The position numbers and the translations under genes were made by a program. Of a DNA stretch of 64,000 nucleotides, positions 16,897 to 25,194 are shown piece after piece. This DNA comes from Thermostichus sp047462415 (GTDB lineage: Bacteria > Cyanobacteriota > Cyanobacteriia > Thermostichales > Thermostichaceae): contig NZ_JANSJE010000010.1 in the NCBI RefSeq assembly GCF_047462415.1, positions 1-64,000 on the forward strand, in the 5' to 3' direction. The notes beneath the pieces are model-generated. The model made no database searches. It was not told where the DNA came from and saw nothing but the letters and a program-made list of their open reading frames with translations. The stretch's first letter is position 1; the number at the start of each line of letters is the position of its first letter.

Positions 16897-16967
16897 AGCG
16901 GGCGGACGGAATCGAACCGACAACAGCAGTTTGGAAGACTGCGGTTTTACCATTAAACTACGCCCGC
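16897..16967 (-). tRNA. trnG: tRNA-Gly (anticodon TCC)
   Basis: 71-nt cloverleaf on the minus strand. The acceptor stem GCGGGCG pairs with CGCCCGC, the anticodon stem-loop is GCAGT-CTTCCAA-ACTGC with anticodon TCC, and the T-loop is GGTTCGATTCC. Discriminator base is T; no CCA is encoded. Adjacent to an integrase fragment. Confidence 0.96.
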
Positions 16968-17062
16968 ACAGGCATCTGCCTCTGCCAAGTACCTATACTA
17001 GCATTTGCCGCTAGCCTCTTTCTAAGACCACCTCTGCTCAAAGCAGAGAGACGAGATGTTTC

Positions 17063-17506
17063 TCATCGACGCTGGAGCTGCTTCTTACGTTTCTTCTGCC
17101 ACTGGCGAAACTCTTTCTCGTAGCGTTCCCCCTCCGTCTGGTAGGCGTTCCAGCCCTTAAGAGAAACTGTCAAGCCCCAGCCCATGAGTATAAACAGCGA
17201 CCAAGATAGCCCCCCGCCGGAAAGCCAGTCCAAGCCCAGCAGAAAGCTGTTGACAATTGCATATCGGCCCAGCAACTGGTAAAACTGCCGACGGCGGTAG
17301 CGCTGGAACTCGCGATGCTGGTTGTTCAGCTCTTGCCAAGCCTTCCATTCCTGTTCGGCTAGGTCCAGCTCTTGGGGTGAGATCCCCAGTTCGGCGGCCA
17401 TCTCCTGCAACTGGGCGCGGGTAAACTCGCCCAGGCGCGGCTGGCGGGCAATGGCCCGCTGGAGGATCTGCTGCACGTCTTCTTGGCTGTACCGGGATCC
17501 CGACAT
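17063..17506 (-). CDS. 2TM-domain protein with N-terminal helical region
   Basis: 147 aa. The N-terminal ~60 residues (QEDVQQILQRAIARQ ... ELGISPQELDLAE) form a small helical domain seen in front of some 2TM-domain proteins. Then come a charged stretch and two membrane segments (YAIVNSFLLGLDWLSGG and WSLFILMGWGLTVSLKGW), and a basic tail (QWQKKRKKQLQRR). Such proteins are common in cyanobacteria and their function is unknown. ATG 17506 is taken as start; a GTG 15 bases upstream is possible. Confidence 0.75.
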   Translation of the reverse strand: MSGSRYSQEDVQQILQRAIARQPRLGEFTRAQLQEMAAELGISPQELDLAEQEWKAWQELNNQHREFQRYRRRQFYQLLGRYAIVNSFLLGLDWLSGGGLSWSLFILMGWGLTVSLKGWNAYQTEGERYEKEFRQWQKKRKKQLQRR

Positions 17507-17675
17507 TGAGTCTACACGCAACTTTACAATTCTTAGTCCAAGTTAGCCAGATCTTGCAGCTCGTTAAGTTCGCCTTGCTGCAGAAGCCAACCGCTAGACT
17601 AAACCTAGGCCAGCCCCCCAGGCGCTTTCTCCACGGCTAAGTTACTCCTTGCCAACCGAACTTGCCAATAGGGCT

Positions 17676-19646
17676 ATGACTTCTACCCGCCCTAGATCCC
17701 GCCAGAGCCGTCAGAGTCGGACTTCCCTATTGAGCGATCTGCTACAGGCCGTGCCCCATCTGCGCCCGCAGCTTTATTTCAAGTCTTCTCTGGTTGCCCT
17801 TAGCCGTGCCATCGAGGATCAGGTGTTGCAAGGTCAGGGATCCCCGTGGGTGTTCGCCAATTTTCAAAAAGAGCGCTACTACCGCCAGGAGGCGCGGCGC
17901 TACCGTCGCATCAGCGCGGTTGCCCAAGATGTGTTTGTGCTGGCCAGTCCCGAGACCGATTGGACTCAGGCCGACCTGCTCCCTCACTTTATTCCTGTGA
18001 ATCTCGAGGATCCGCTGGCCCAGGAGTGGCATTTGATCGTCATCGATGCCCACTACACCACCTGCTTAGTGTGTCGGGAGCGGCCCTGGCAAGGCAGCGA
18101 TATGGACGCAGCCCGACAGTTCGATGGCGTCTGGTCGTTTGATCGCCTGGTCGCCGCCCAGGCGGCTTTGGCACTGCTGCCCAAGATCCTCGGTTACCGT
18201 CCAGATCTGGCCCCTCGCTTGGAGCCGATCCGCCAGCATCTGGAGGGATCCCTGCAAAACTCTGCCAGTCAACTGAATCCAGGGCCCTTCACCGAGCGGC
18301 TGATCACCTATCTTCAGGCAGGGCAATACAAGCTGCAGCGGGCCTATCGCACCATTCAGGCTCAAGAGCGCAAGGAACGCTTGATCAACCGCATCAGCAG
18401 CGCCATTCGCCAGTCTTTGCATCCCGGCGATATCCTGACCATTGCGGTGCAGGAACTGGGGCAAGCGGCAGGAGTGGGGCGCTGTTTGATCTACCGCTAC
18501 GATGGCCAGGTTCCTGCTGTCCAGATCGAGCACGAGTATCACACCCTGAGAATGGGCAGCCTCAAGGGATCCCTCTGGCCCGTGCAAAGCAACCCTTTTC
18601 TGCAGGAGGCAATGGCCTCAGCACACCTGGTGTGTTGCGAGGACAGCCAGAAGGATCCGCGTCTGCATTGCCTGCCGGAGCTGTGGCAGCCGGCCCAAAT
18701 TCGCGCTTGGGTGGCTCTGCCGATTCTCTATCAGGGGCGGTTGCTGGGCCTATTGGAGCTGCACCACGAACACCCTCGCCGCTGGCAGCCGGCCACTCTG
18801 GAGTTGGCAGAAGCCATTGCCAATCAAGTGGGGGTGGCCCTCTTACAGGCAGAAGCCTACCAGCACCTGGAAGAGCTGAATCGCCAATTGCAGGATCTGG
18901 ATCGGGCCAAGTCGGAGCTGATCGCTGTGATCGGGCACGAGCTGCGCACCCCTTTGTCCACCATTCAAGTGTGTCTGGAGTCGTTGGCCAGCGATCCTCA
19001 TATGCCCTTGGAGATGCGCCAGGAGATGTTGAATGCGGCTCTGCAAGATGCCGGTCGGCTGCGGGAGTTGGTGCAGGATTTTCTCACCCTCTCCAAGCTG
19101 GAAAGCGGTCGCGTTCGCTGGCATATCGAGCCGTTGTCTGCCCAAGAATGCGTGGAGCTGGCCCTGAGCAACGTCAAAGCGCGACGGCGGCACGAGGAGT
19201 TACCCACCATCGAGCAGGCGCTGCCCAGACGGCTGCCGATGGTCAAGGCGGATGGGGAATGGCTGGTGGAGGTCTTGCGCAAGCTGTTGGACAATGCCTG
19301 CAAGTTTACTCCTCCCAGCGGGCGGATCTGGATCCGGGCAGAGGTGGAGCCATCAGCCGGCGAACCTGGAGAAGCGATGGTGAGATTTACTGTGGCCGAC
19401 AGTGGACGCGGCATTGAACCGGAGCGCTTACAGGTCATTTTCGAGCGGTTTTACCAGGCAGAGGGATCCCTGCGCCGTTCTGTGGGCGGGACGGGCTTGG
19501 GGCTGGCCATCTGCCGGCTGATCATCGAGGCGATGGGGGGGCGCATCTGGGCCGAATCGGGAGGGATCAACCAGGGCAGTGCCTTCCACTTCACCCTGCC
19601 GATAGCCAACCCACAAACCCAAAGACAACCCTCGATGGCCGCCTGA
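17676..19646 (+). CDS. DICT-GAF sensor histidine kinase
   Basis: 656 aa soluble two-component sensor. Residues ~10-190 are a DICT sensory domain (LLQAVPHLRPQLYFKSSL, WHLIVIDAHYTTCLVC); ~225-390 a GAF domain; a coiled linker follows. The HisKA box IGHELRTPLS has the phospho-accepting His at residue 421. The C-terminal HATPase carries the N box (LLDNACKFTPP), G1 (DSGRGI) and G2 (GGTGLGLAI). DICT domains often precede kinases and cyclases in cyanobacteria and may sense light- or redox-linked signals. No response regulator is adjacent. A TTG 27 bases upstream is an alternative start. Confidence 0.9.
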   Translation: MTSTRPRSRQSRQSRTSLLSDLLQAVPHLRPQLYFKSSLVALSRAIEDQVLQGQGSPWVFANFQKERYYRQEARRYRRISAVAQDVFVLASPETDWTQADLLPHFIPVNLEDPLAQEWHLIVIDAHYTTCLVCRERPWQGSDMDAARQFDGVWSFDRLVAAQAALALLPKILGYRPDLAPRLEPIRQHLEGSLQNSASQLNPGPFTERLITYLQAGQYKLQRAYRTIQAQERKERLINRISSAIRQSLHPGDILTIAVQELGQAAGVGRCLIYRYDGQVPAVQIEHEYHTLRMGSLKGSLWPVQSNPFLQEAMASAHLVCCEDSQKDPRLHCLPELWQPAQIRAWVALPILYQGRLLGLLELHHEHPRRWQPATLELAEAIANQVGVALLQAEAYQHLEELNRQLQDLDRAKSELIAVIGHELRTPLSTIQVCLESLASDPHMPLEMRQEMLNAALQDAGRLRELVQDFLTLSKLESGRVRWHIEPLSAQECVELALSNVKARRRHEELPTIEQALPRRLPMVKADGEWLVEVLRKLLDNACKFTPPSGRIWIRAEVEPSAGEPGEAMVRFTVADSGRGIEPERLQVIFERFYQAEGSLRRSVGGTGLGLAICRLIIEAMGGRIWAESGGINQGSAFHFTLPIANPQTQRQPSMAA

Positions 19647-19756
19647 ACCCTAAGAAGTGAAGGTCTGCTGCGCTAACCTGGGATCCCAGCCGGCAAATGT
19701 AAACTGCCAATATCCAACAAATCAGGCTGCCGCAAAGCTCTGGCCTAGATCCGTAG

Positions 19757-19794
19757 CTCCCCTCTCCCTTTGGGAGAGGGGCTGGGGGTGAGGG
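19757..19794. repeat. Palindromic repeat (CCCCTCTCCC/GGGAGAGGGG family)
   Basis: Hairpin CTCCCCTCTCCC-TTT-GGGAGAGGGG followed by CTGGGGGTGAGGG. It lies between the convergent histidine-kinase and SRPBCC genes. Same family as the repeats near 36.9, 40.3, 46.35 and 59.9 kb. Confidence 0.85.
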
Positions 19795-19804
19795 ATGGCA
19801 CACC

Positions 19805-20365
19805 CTATTGGGAACATAGACTCAGGCAGCGCTCCCGAATCGCCTGGAGGTTAAAGGCCAAGTCCCGGCGGAGGCGCCGTTCCACCAGGCCGACCGGCAT
19901 GCGACGCGGCGGCTTCACCTGCAAGTGGTAGGTGAGCAAAGTTTGATGGTTTAGCCACTCGGCCAGTTCCCAAAACCCCTCGAAAAGGAGAAAATCCCCT
20001 TCCACCTCCTGGAAGCGAAGCTGGTGGGGAAAGATTTCTTCAATGGCCAGCACCACTGCCGCCGAAAAGCGGGCAAATAAAACCTTCTGGGATCCCACCT
20101 GGCGCACCAGTTTGCGGCCATTCTCGCTGCCGAGGAGGCGGCTTTCCACCAAGTTGGGAATGAACTCCGCCAGATGGTCGTAATCGGTTAAAACCTGCCA
20201 AACCCACTGCCGCTCCACCGGGATGAGGACGCGGCCCTGCACATGGCGGCAGCGCTCCCCCAAGTCCTCCACCTCCACCTGGATGTCTTCGGGAACTGGG
20301 ATCCCGTCTTCCAGGGCAGGGTCTAGGTGCCCTTGTTGGGGATCCTGTGGGGAGTCGGAAGGCAT
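19805..20365 (-). CDS. SRPBCC/polyketide cyclase-like lipid-binding protein
   Basis: 186 aa from ATG 20365. After an acidic, low-complexity N-terminus the core reads RVLIPVERQWVWQVLTDYDHLAEFIPNL (split here at VWQVLTDYDHLAEF), the start typical of SRPBCC ligand-binding proteins annotated as cyclase/dehydrase or COQ10-like. A hydrophobic cavity fold is expected; the ligand is unknown. An upstream GTG/ATG extension to 20440 looks unconserved. Convergent with the histidine kinase, with a palindromic repeat between. Confidence 0.8.
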   Translation of the reverse strand: MPSDSPQDPQQGHLDPALEDGIPVPEDIQVEVEDLGERCRHVQGRVLIPVERQWVWQVLTDYDHLAEFIPNLVESRLLGSENGRKLVRQVGSQKVLFARFSAAVVLAIEEIFPHQLRFQEVEGDFLLFEGFWELAEWLNHQTLLTYHLQVKPPRRMPVGLVERRLRRDLAFNLQAIRERCLSLCSQ

Positions 20366-20464
20366 GGCCAGCAATCGGAGCGCGTCAGACTTGCAGAGCA
20401 AAGGAGAAGGGCCAGCAGCCCCAACCCAGGCCCAGTCCATTGTAATTGTGCATCAGATAGCGCA

Positions 20465-20710
20465 CTAGGGGAAAAGGGCCTGGAACCAGGCGACGATTAC
20501 CTGCCACACTTGATCCAGAAGAGCAAAGGGATCCCGCAGCTCTTGCAGCACCTGCCGCGGGCCAATCCTAAAGACCACGTACAGCACGGCCAGGAGGACT
20601 ACGATCCCCACCGCCGTCCAGATGGCCTCCCGAACCACCCGCACCCAGAAAACCAGCACAAAAATGGCGATGGCCACCGCGGCCACCAGCGGCAATGTCT
20701 CCAGTACCAT
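20465..20710 (-). CDS. Small membrane protein, unknown
   Basis: 81 aa from ATG 20710 (the frame is open far upstream, without conservation). Two hydrophobic segments (LPLVAAVAIAIFVLVFWV and AIWTAVGIVVLLAVLYVVF) are followed by an amphipathic C-terminus (LRDPFALLDQVWQVIVAWF). Such proteins occur in cyanobacteria without known function. Divergent from petN with a 154-base shared upstream region. Confidence 0.65.
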   Translation of the reverse strand: MVLETLPLVAAVAIAIFVLVFWVRVVREAIWTAVGIVVLLAVLYVVFRIGPRQVLQELRDPFALLDQVWQVIVAWFQALFP

Positions 20711-20798
20711 CGGATCCCCCCTCGTTTGGCTCAGATGTTTTGGATTTGACCCCACTGTAGCCAGTTTGAACTGAGAATAAGGTGCTCGCAAATGTCCG

Positions 20799-20825
20799 TT
20801 GACAAGGGATCCCATCCCGTAAAAT
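20799..20825 (+). promoter_or_regulatory. petN promoter with HIP octamer in spacer
   Basis: TTGACA (20799-20804) and TAAAAT (20820-20825) are near-consensus -35 and -10 boxes with a 15-base spacer, 40 bases upstream of petN. The spacer holds GGGATCCC (20806-20813), and GATCCCAT/ATGGGATC at 20808-20831 forms an 8-bp hairpin covering the -10. Hexamers are convincing; the short spacing lowers certainty. Confidence 0.6.
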
Positions 20826-20864
20826 GGGATCACCCCGATGAGCCTTCTTTGCTTGGCTAGATCT

Positions 20865-20954
20865 ATGGACATCATCACCTTTGGCTGGGTTGCCGTTGCT
20901 GCTTTCTTTGCCCTTTCCATTGCCTTTGTGGTCTGGGGCCGTAACGGCATGTAG
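20865..20954 (+). CDS. petN: Cytochrome b6f complex subunit PetN
   Basis: 29 aa: starts MDIITFGWVAVA and ends VVWGRNGM. The single membrane helix and VVWGRNG ending are diagnostic of PetN (subunit VIII), needed for assembly and stability of the cytochrome b6f complex in thylakoids. Too short for usual gene callers. Confidence 0.96.
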   Translation: MDIITFGWVAVAAFFALSIAFVVWGRNGM

Positions 20955-21001
20955 TGGATCCCGCCTGGCCCTGTTGTTGCTAAAAGACTTCGTCCTGCTC
21001 T

Positions 21002-21166
21002 ATGGAAATTGACTTGCCCTGGGTTGTCCGCCTCGCCTACGGCAGCATCTTTTTGCTCTTGACGGCTGTCACTGTGGGCGTTGGCTACATCACCTTTATC
21101 GACTGGCGGGATCGGCGGCGGCGCAGCGAGGCAGAACGGCAAGCTCGTCGCTCCAAGCGTCGGTAG
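21002..21166 (+). CDS. Small single-helix membrane protein with basic tail
   Basis: 54 aa. One hydrophobic helix (SIFLLLTAVTVGVGYITF) and a strongly basic C-terminus (DWRDRRRRSEAERQARRSKRR, split at DWRDRRRR). It follows petN by 47 bases on the same strand and may be co-transcribed. No named family is recognised; reality is supported by the coherent helix-plus-tail structure and placement. Confidence 0.65.
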   Translation: MEIDLPWVVRLAYGSIFLLLTAVTVGVGYITFIDWRDRRRRSEAERQARRSKRR

Positions 21167-21580
21167 CTACTGGGGTTCTGGGAGATTCCAAGAAGCCTCG
21201 CGATCGGGCCTGTCGTCAACGGTTCTCAGGACAGGAGGGGCCACCCAGGGCAAGGGATCCTCAGGCTGGAGGCAAAAGAGCTCTTGCAGGAGACTCTGGT
21301 TGGCTTCCCAGAGAGCTTGCAGGTTGTAGCCGGCGTAGGTGGGCAGAAAATCGGCCAGCTTGCGGTTGGCCTCCCCCAGCAGGATCATGCAGCCGCGGCG
21401 GTTGCCGTTTTGCAGGTGGTAGTAGGCCACGGCGGTTTGCAACAGCCCCTGGTAGAAGCGCCGCTCCGGATCCACCGCTTCCATCCACAGCGCCTCCAGA
21501 GTGTCGTGGCAGGCGTAGAATTCCCCCCGGTTGAATTGCTCAACCGCCCGTTGCAGCGCTTCTGGGTGGCAATTACTCAT
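21167..21580 (-). CDS. DUF309 family protein
   Basis: 137 aa. The motif FNRGEFYACHDTLEALWM is the DUF309 signature; GLLQTAVAYYHLQNGN and GCMILLGEANRKLADF follow. The family is small, helical and found mostly in cyanobacteria and plastids; its function is unknown. ATG 21580 lies 4 bases after the phytochrome stop (a GTG at 21592 would overlap it), so the two are probably translated from one mRNA. Convergent and abutting the small petN-linked gene. Confidence 0.88.
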   Translation of the reverse strand: MSNCHPEALQRAVEQFNRGEFYACHDTLEALWMEAVDPERRFYQGLLQTAVAYYHLQNGNRRGCMILLGEANRKLADFLPTYAGYNLQALWEANQSLLQELFCLQPEDPLPWVAPPVLRTVDDRPDREASWNLPEPQ

Positions 21581-21584
21581 GGGT

Positions 21585-24104
21585 CTAGGCACAGTTGCGA
21601 CTCAGGGGCGGCTGCTGCAGGGATCCCTGCGGCAACACCAGGGTAAAGCAGGTCTTGCCCTGGCCGCTTTCTATAGAGACGCTGCCCCCCAGCCGCTGCA
21701 TCCACTGCTTAACCAAAGCCAGCCCCAGGCCGGTGCCGCCCCGCTTCCAGGGATCCCCGCTGGGGATGCGGTAGAACTTCTCAAAAATGCGCTCCCACTC
21801 GCTGCGGGGGATCTCCACCCCCTCGTTGATAACCCGAATTTGCACTTGTTCAGGGCTGAGGCGGCGCGCCGTCACCGTGATGCGGTGGTGAGGCGGGGTG
21901 TACTTGCAGGCGTTGTTGACCAGCTCCTGCACCACCCGCTCCAGACCCACCTGATCCGTCACCACCTTGCCCACCGCTGGGTCAATCTGCCACCGCAACT
22001 GTTGCTGATTGGCCTGGGCCCGCTGCACAAAGGGCTGGAGCACAGTGGGCAGCCAGGCGGCCAGGGACACTTCTTCGAGATGAAGGGGCTTGGATCCCTG
22101 CTCCAGCCGCTGCAGATCCAGCAGATCGCTGACCAATTCCGCCTCGCGCTCGCACTCCTGCTCCAGGATTTGCAAGTATTGCTCCCGTTTTTGCGGGGTG
22201 CGGGCCATTTTCAGCAGTTGGATGGCCATTTTCATGTTGGTGATGGGGGTGCGCAGCTCGTGGGAGACGGTGCTCAAGAAATCATCTTTGAGGCGGTTGA
22301 GGCGTTCCAGCTCGCTGATTTGCTGCACCGAGGCCTGGTAGAGACGGGCCTGGCGGATGGCGATGGCACAGTGATCCGCCACCTGCTGCACCACCCGCAC
22401 CTCCAGCTCAGAGAAGCACTCGTCTGCCGGCTTGGCCAACCACAGATCGCCCAACACGGCCTGATCCTCCCGCAGCGGACATACCAGCAGGGTCAGCCCT
22501 TCCCGCCGCGGGATCCAGCTTTGCCCCGACAAATGGCACAGTTGCGCCGCTTGCCCCCTTTGCAGTTGCCGGTAGAGATCCGGGTAGTCGGCTAGGGTTA
22601 GAGCGATCCCGCCGGCGGGCGGCAGGGCGGCGGTGTATTCGTAGCGCACCGTGGCCTGGCCGGCTTCCGGATCGTAGAGACAGAGATCGCAGCCTTGGAT
22701 GGGCAGCCCCAGAGCCAACTCCTGCACCACTGCCCGCAGGATCTGGGCTTCGTCCAGGGTGGTGCGCACCTGGTCGGTGACCCGCTGCAAGAGGGCATCC
22801 ATTGCTAGAGAGCGCTGCAGGGCCGCCGTCCGCTCCTGCACCTCCTGCTCCAGACGGGCGTTGAGATCTTGCAACTGCCGGTAGAGCTGGTTTTGCGTGA
22901 TCGAGAGGGCCAGGTGCACGGCAGCGCGGCTGACGAGCTCCAGCTCTGGGGCCGACCAAGCCTTGGGCTCGTCAATTTTCAGCTCCCGCCAGGCGGCAAA
23001 AGAGATCAAGGGCAGTTGTTGACGGGGATCCTCCCAACCTTCCCCTTGGGCGGGCCAGCGGTAGCCGGCCCAGTGGGTCTCTTGGCAGATGGCGCCACGA
23101 AACACGCTCAGCCAGCCCACCACCTGCTCGTTCCAAAGCAGCGGCACCGCCAGCAGCCCGCGGATGGGCGTCTGCTGCACCTGCGACCGCAGTTCTGGCC
23201 ACTTCTCCAATTGCGAAAGCGACCAGGTTCTCACCCCGTCCCCTGCCGACTTGCCTCTTCCCACCTGCTCCTGCAGCCAGGCGTCGTATCCTGCCGGCGG
23301 CTGGCTCCCATAGCAGTGGAGAGTCTCCAAGCCCATGAACTGGATGCGCAGCCGCGCCCCGATCCCTTGGAGCTGGGCGGTAAGCTGCTCCAGGACGGTG
23401 CTCAGGGTGGTTTCGGGGTGAAGCGGCGAGTACACCAGCGCCGCAATTTGGTTAATCAAGCGTTCCTGCTGCGCCTTCCGCCGCGCCTGCTCCAGCAATT
23501 CCGCCTGGGCAATGGCAATCGACACCTGATCCGCCACCAACTGCACCACCTGCAGCTCCTCAGCAGAGTAGGAGCGCGGCTCGGTGTGGTGGGAGACCAA
23601 GAGCCCCCACAATTGCTGGTGATGCAGGAGGGGCACCACCAGGGAAGAGGCCACCCCCATACACTTGAGGTAATGGGCATGGCAGGGATCCACCGGCCGC
23701 TGCGGCACCTCTCCTAGAGGCAAAGGCTGGGCCTGGGCAAAGCGGCCCAGTGGCTCCGGCTGGCTGAGGGAGCGGGTCTGGCCCTCCACATCCACGATGA
23801 CCCGCACCTGGGCCAGGCGAAACAGCTGCCGCGCTTGCTCAGGAATATCCCCCGCCGGAAAAGTCAAACCCAGGAGAGAGGGCAGCCGCTCAGCTTGTCG
23901 AGCTTCCGCCACCACCGTTCCATGACCTTCCGGGTCGAAGCGGTACACCTTGACCCGATCCGTGCCCAAAAAGGCGCGCACCTCCTCCACCGTTGCCCTC
24001 AGGATCTGATCCAGCTCCAAAGATTGCCGGATCTGGTGGGTAATGCGGTTGATGAGGGCATCCCGGCTGGTACAGGCTGCAGGGGCCAAGTTCTCCATAG
24101 CCAT
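21585..24104 (-). CDS. PAS-less phytochrome histidine kinase (SyA/SyB-Cph1 type)
   Basis: 839 aa red/far-red photoreceptor kinase. The N-terminal GAF (~20-200) begins directly without a PAS domain, and carries FPAGDIPEQAR and VDPCHAHYLKCMG, with the presumed bilin-binding Cys 141 followed by His 142. A PHY domain (~210-410) has the tongue motifs GWLSVFRG ... HWAGYRW and PRQQLPLISF. Then come another GAF (~430-590), HisKA (SHELRTP, His 615) and HATPase. Sequence recalls SyB-Cph1 of Synechococcus OS-B', but is not identical. ATG 24104 or 24098 may start translation. DUF309 follows in the same transcript. Phycocyanobilin binding and thermostability are inferred. Confidence 0.9.
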   Translation of the reverse strand: MAMENLAPAACTSRDALINRITHQIRQSLELDQILRATVEEVRAFLGTDRVKVYRFDPEGHGTVVAEARQAERLPSLLGLTFPAGDIPEQARQLFRLAQVRVIVDVEGQTRSLSQPEPLGRFAQAQPLPLGEVPQRPVDPCHAHYLKCMGVASSLVVPLLHHQQLWGLLVSHHTEPRSYSAEELQVVQLVADQVSIAIAQAELLEQARRKAQQERLINQIAALVYSPLHPETTLSTVLEQLTAQLQGIGARLRIQFMGLETLHCYGSQPPAGYDAWLQEQVGRGKSAGDGVRTWSLSQLEKWPELRSQVQQTPIRGLLAVPLLWNEQVVGWLSVFRGAICQETHWAGYRWPAQGEGWEDPRQQLPLISFAAWRELKIDEPKAWSAPELELVSRAAVHLALSITQNQLYRQLQDLNARLEQEVQERTAALQRSLAMDALLQRVTDQVRTTLDEAQILRAVVQELALGLPIQGCDLCLYDPEAGQATVRYEYTAALPPAGGIALTLADYPDLYRQLQRGQAAQLCHLSGQSWIPRREGLTLLVCPLREDQAVLGDLWLAKPADECFSELEVRVVQQVADHCAIAIRQARLYQASVQQISELERLNRLKDDFLSTVSHELRTPITNMKMAIQLLKMARTPQKREQYLQILEQECEREAELVSDLLDLQRLEQGSKPLHLEEVSLAAWLPTVLQPFVQRAQANQQQLRWQIDPAVGKVVTDQVGLERVVQELVNNACKYTPPHHRITVTARRLSPEQVQIRVINEGVEIPRSEWERIFEKFYRIPSGDPWKRGGTGLGLALVKQWMQRLGGSVSIESGQGKTCFTLVLPQGSLQQPPLSRNCA

Positions 24105-24229
24105 CTCTACATAAGGAAGCGCAGAAGTATTGAAAGCTACACTCCCTCTTTCACGATAACGCCCCCTGCCGGGAAGTTACAGAGCCGCAAGGGAAAAGCT
24201 TAAGGAATTCAAAAGTTCTCCACTCTCCT

Positions 24230-25048
24230 TCACAAAGGGGGCTGGGGCAGGCGGAAGAGGCGGGCGGCATTTTGGCTGGTCTGTTGGGCCAGGTCTTCCA
24301 AGGGGATCCGCAACAGCTCCGCCAGGGTTTGGGCCACCCGCTGCACGTAGGCCGGCTCGTTGCGCTTGCCGCGGAAAGGGGTGGGGGCCAAAAAAGGGCA
24401 ATCGGTTTCCACCAAAAGCTGGGACAAGGGCACCTCCAAGGCCGACCGGCGCACGGTCTCGGCGTTCTTGAAGGTCACGATGCCGCTAAAGCTGATGAAG
24501 CAGCCCATCTCCACAAACAGCCGCGTCTCCTCCGGGGATCCGCTCCAGCAGTGCATCACCACCCGCAGCGGCCCCCCTGTGGCCAGGGCCTCTTGGAGAA
24601 TCTCATAGGTGGCTGCTGCCGCCTCGCGGCAATGGACGATCAGGGCCAAATCCTGCTCCTGGGCAATGGCAATGTGGGCGCGGAAGGATTCTTGTTGCCG
24701 CTCGATGTCCGCCGGGTCGGATTTGTAAAAATCTAAGCCCGTCTCCCCGACGGCCACCACCCGCGTGTCGCTGGCGGCCAACTGGGCGATCTTTTCGGCC
24801 AGATCCGGCTGCCACTGGCGCGCCTCCAGAGGATGCAGCCCCACCGACAAGAAGACTTCGGCGTACTGGTCGGCAATGGCCTGCAACTGGGGAAACTCTG
24901 CTGGCGTTACACAGGAGTGCACCAGTTGCCGGATCCCGGCCTGGCGCCAGCGCTCGGCCACCTGCGGTAGATCGTCTGTAAAGTCGGGATAGTTCAAGTG
25001 GACGTGGGTGTCCACCAGAGGGGCAGCGGGCAAGACGGCGGTGCTCAA
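24230..25048 (-). CDS. tatD: TatD family metal-dependent hydrolase/DNase
   Basis: 272 aa TIM-barrel enzyme. Metal ligands: DTHVHLNYPDF (first His pair), GETGLDFY (Glu), HCREA, MHCWSGS and TDCPFLAP (Asp). TatD proteins are 3'-5' DNases/nucleases of cytoplasm, proposed in DNA repair. The start is TTG 25048 with GGGAG 7 bases upstream. A single gene, divergent from the redoxin. Confidence 0.93.
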   Translation of the reverse strand: MSTAVLPAAPLVDTHVHLNYPDFTDDLPQVAERWRQAGIRQLVHSCVTPAEFPQLQAIADQYAEVFLSVGLHPLEARQWQPDLAEKIAQLAASDTRVVAVGETGLDFYKSDPADIERQQESFRAHIAIAQEQDLALIVHCREAAAATYEILQEALATGGPLRVVMHCWSGSPEETRLFVEMGCFISFSGIVTFKNAETVRRSALEVPLSQLLVETDCPFLAPTPFRGKRNEPAYVQRVAQTLAELLRIPLEDLAQQTSQNAARLFRLPQPPL

Positions 25049-25194
25049 GGCTCAGCTCCCGAACAAAATAGTGTTGCAGACTCTATCCAATTGTAAAAGC
25101 GGTTCCCGGCTGGTTTGGAGCGCAGGGATCCCGTTCCGCCCATTCCTATGGGAGCATGAGGATGATCCAGAAAGTTCACAGTTGGAGGCTTGCT

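Noticed and set aside
21531..22595. 354-aa + frame opposite the phytochrome gene
   Set aside because: Leu/Gln/His-rich complement of the kinase sequence, not a protein.
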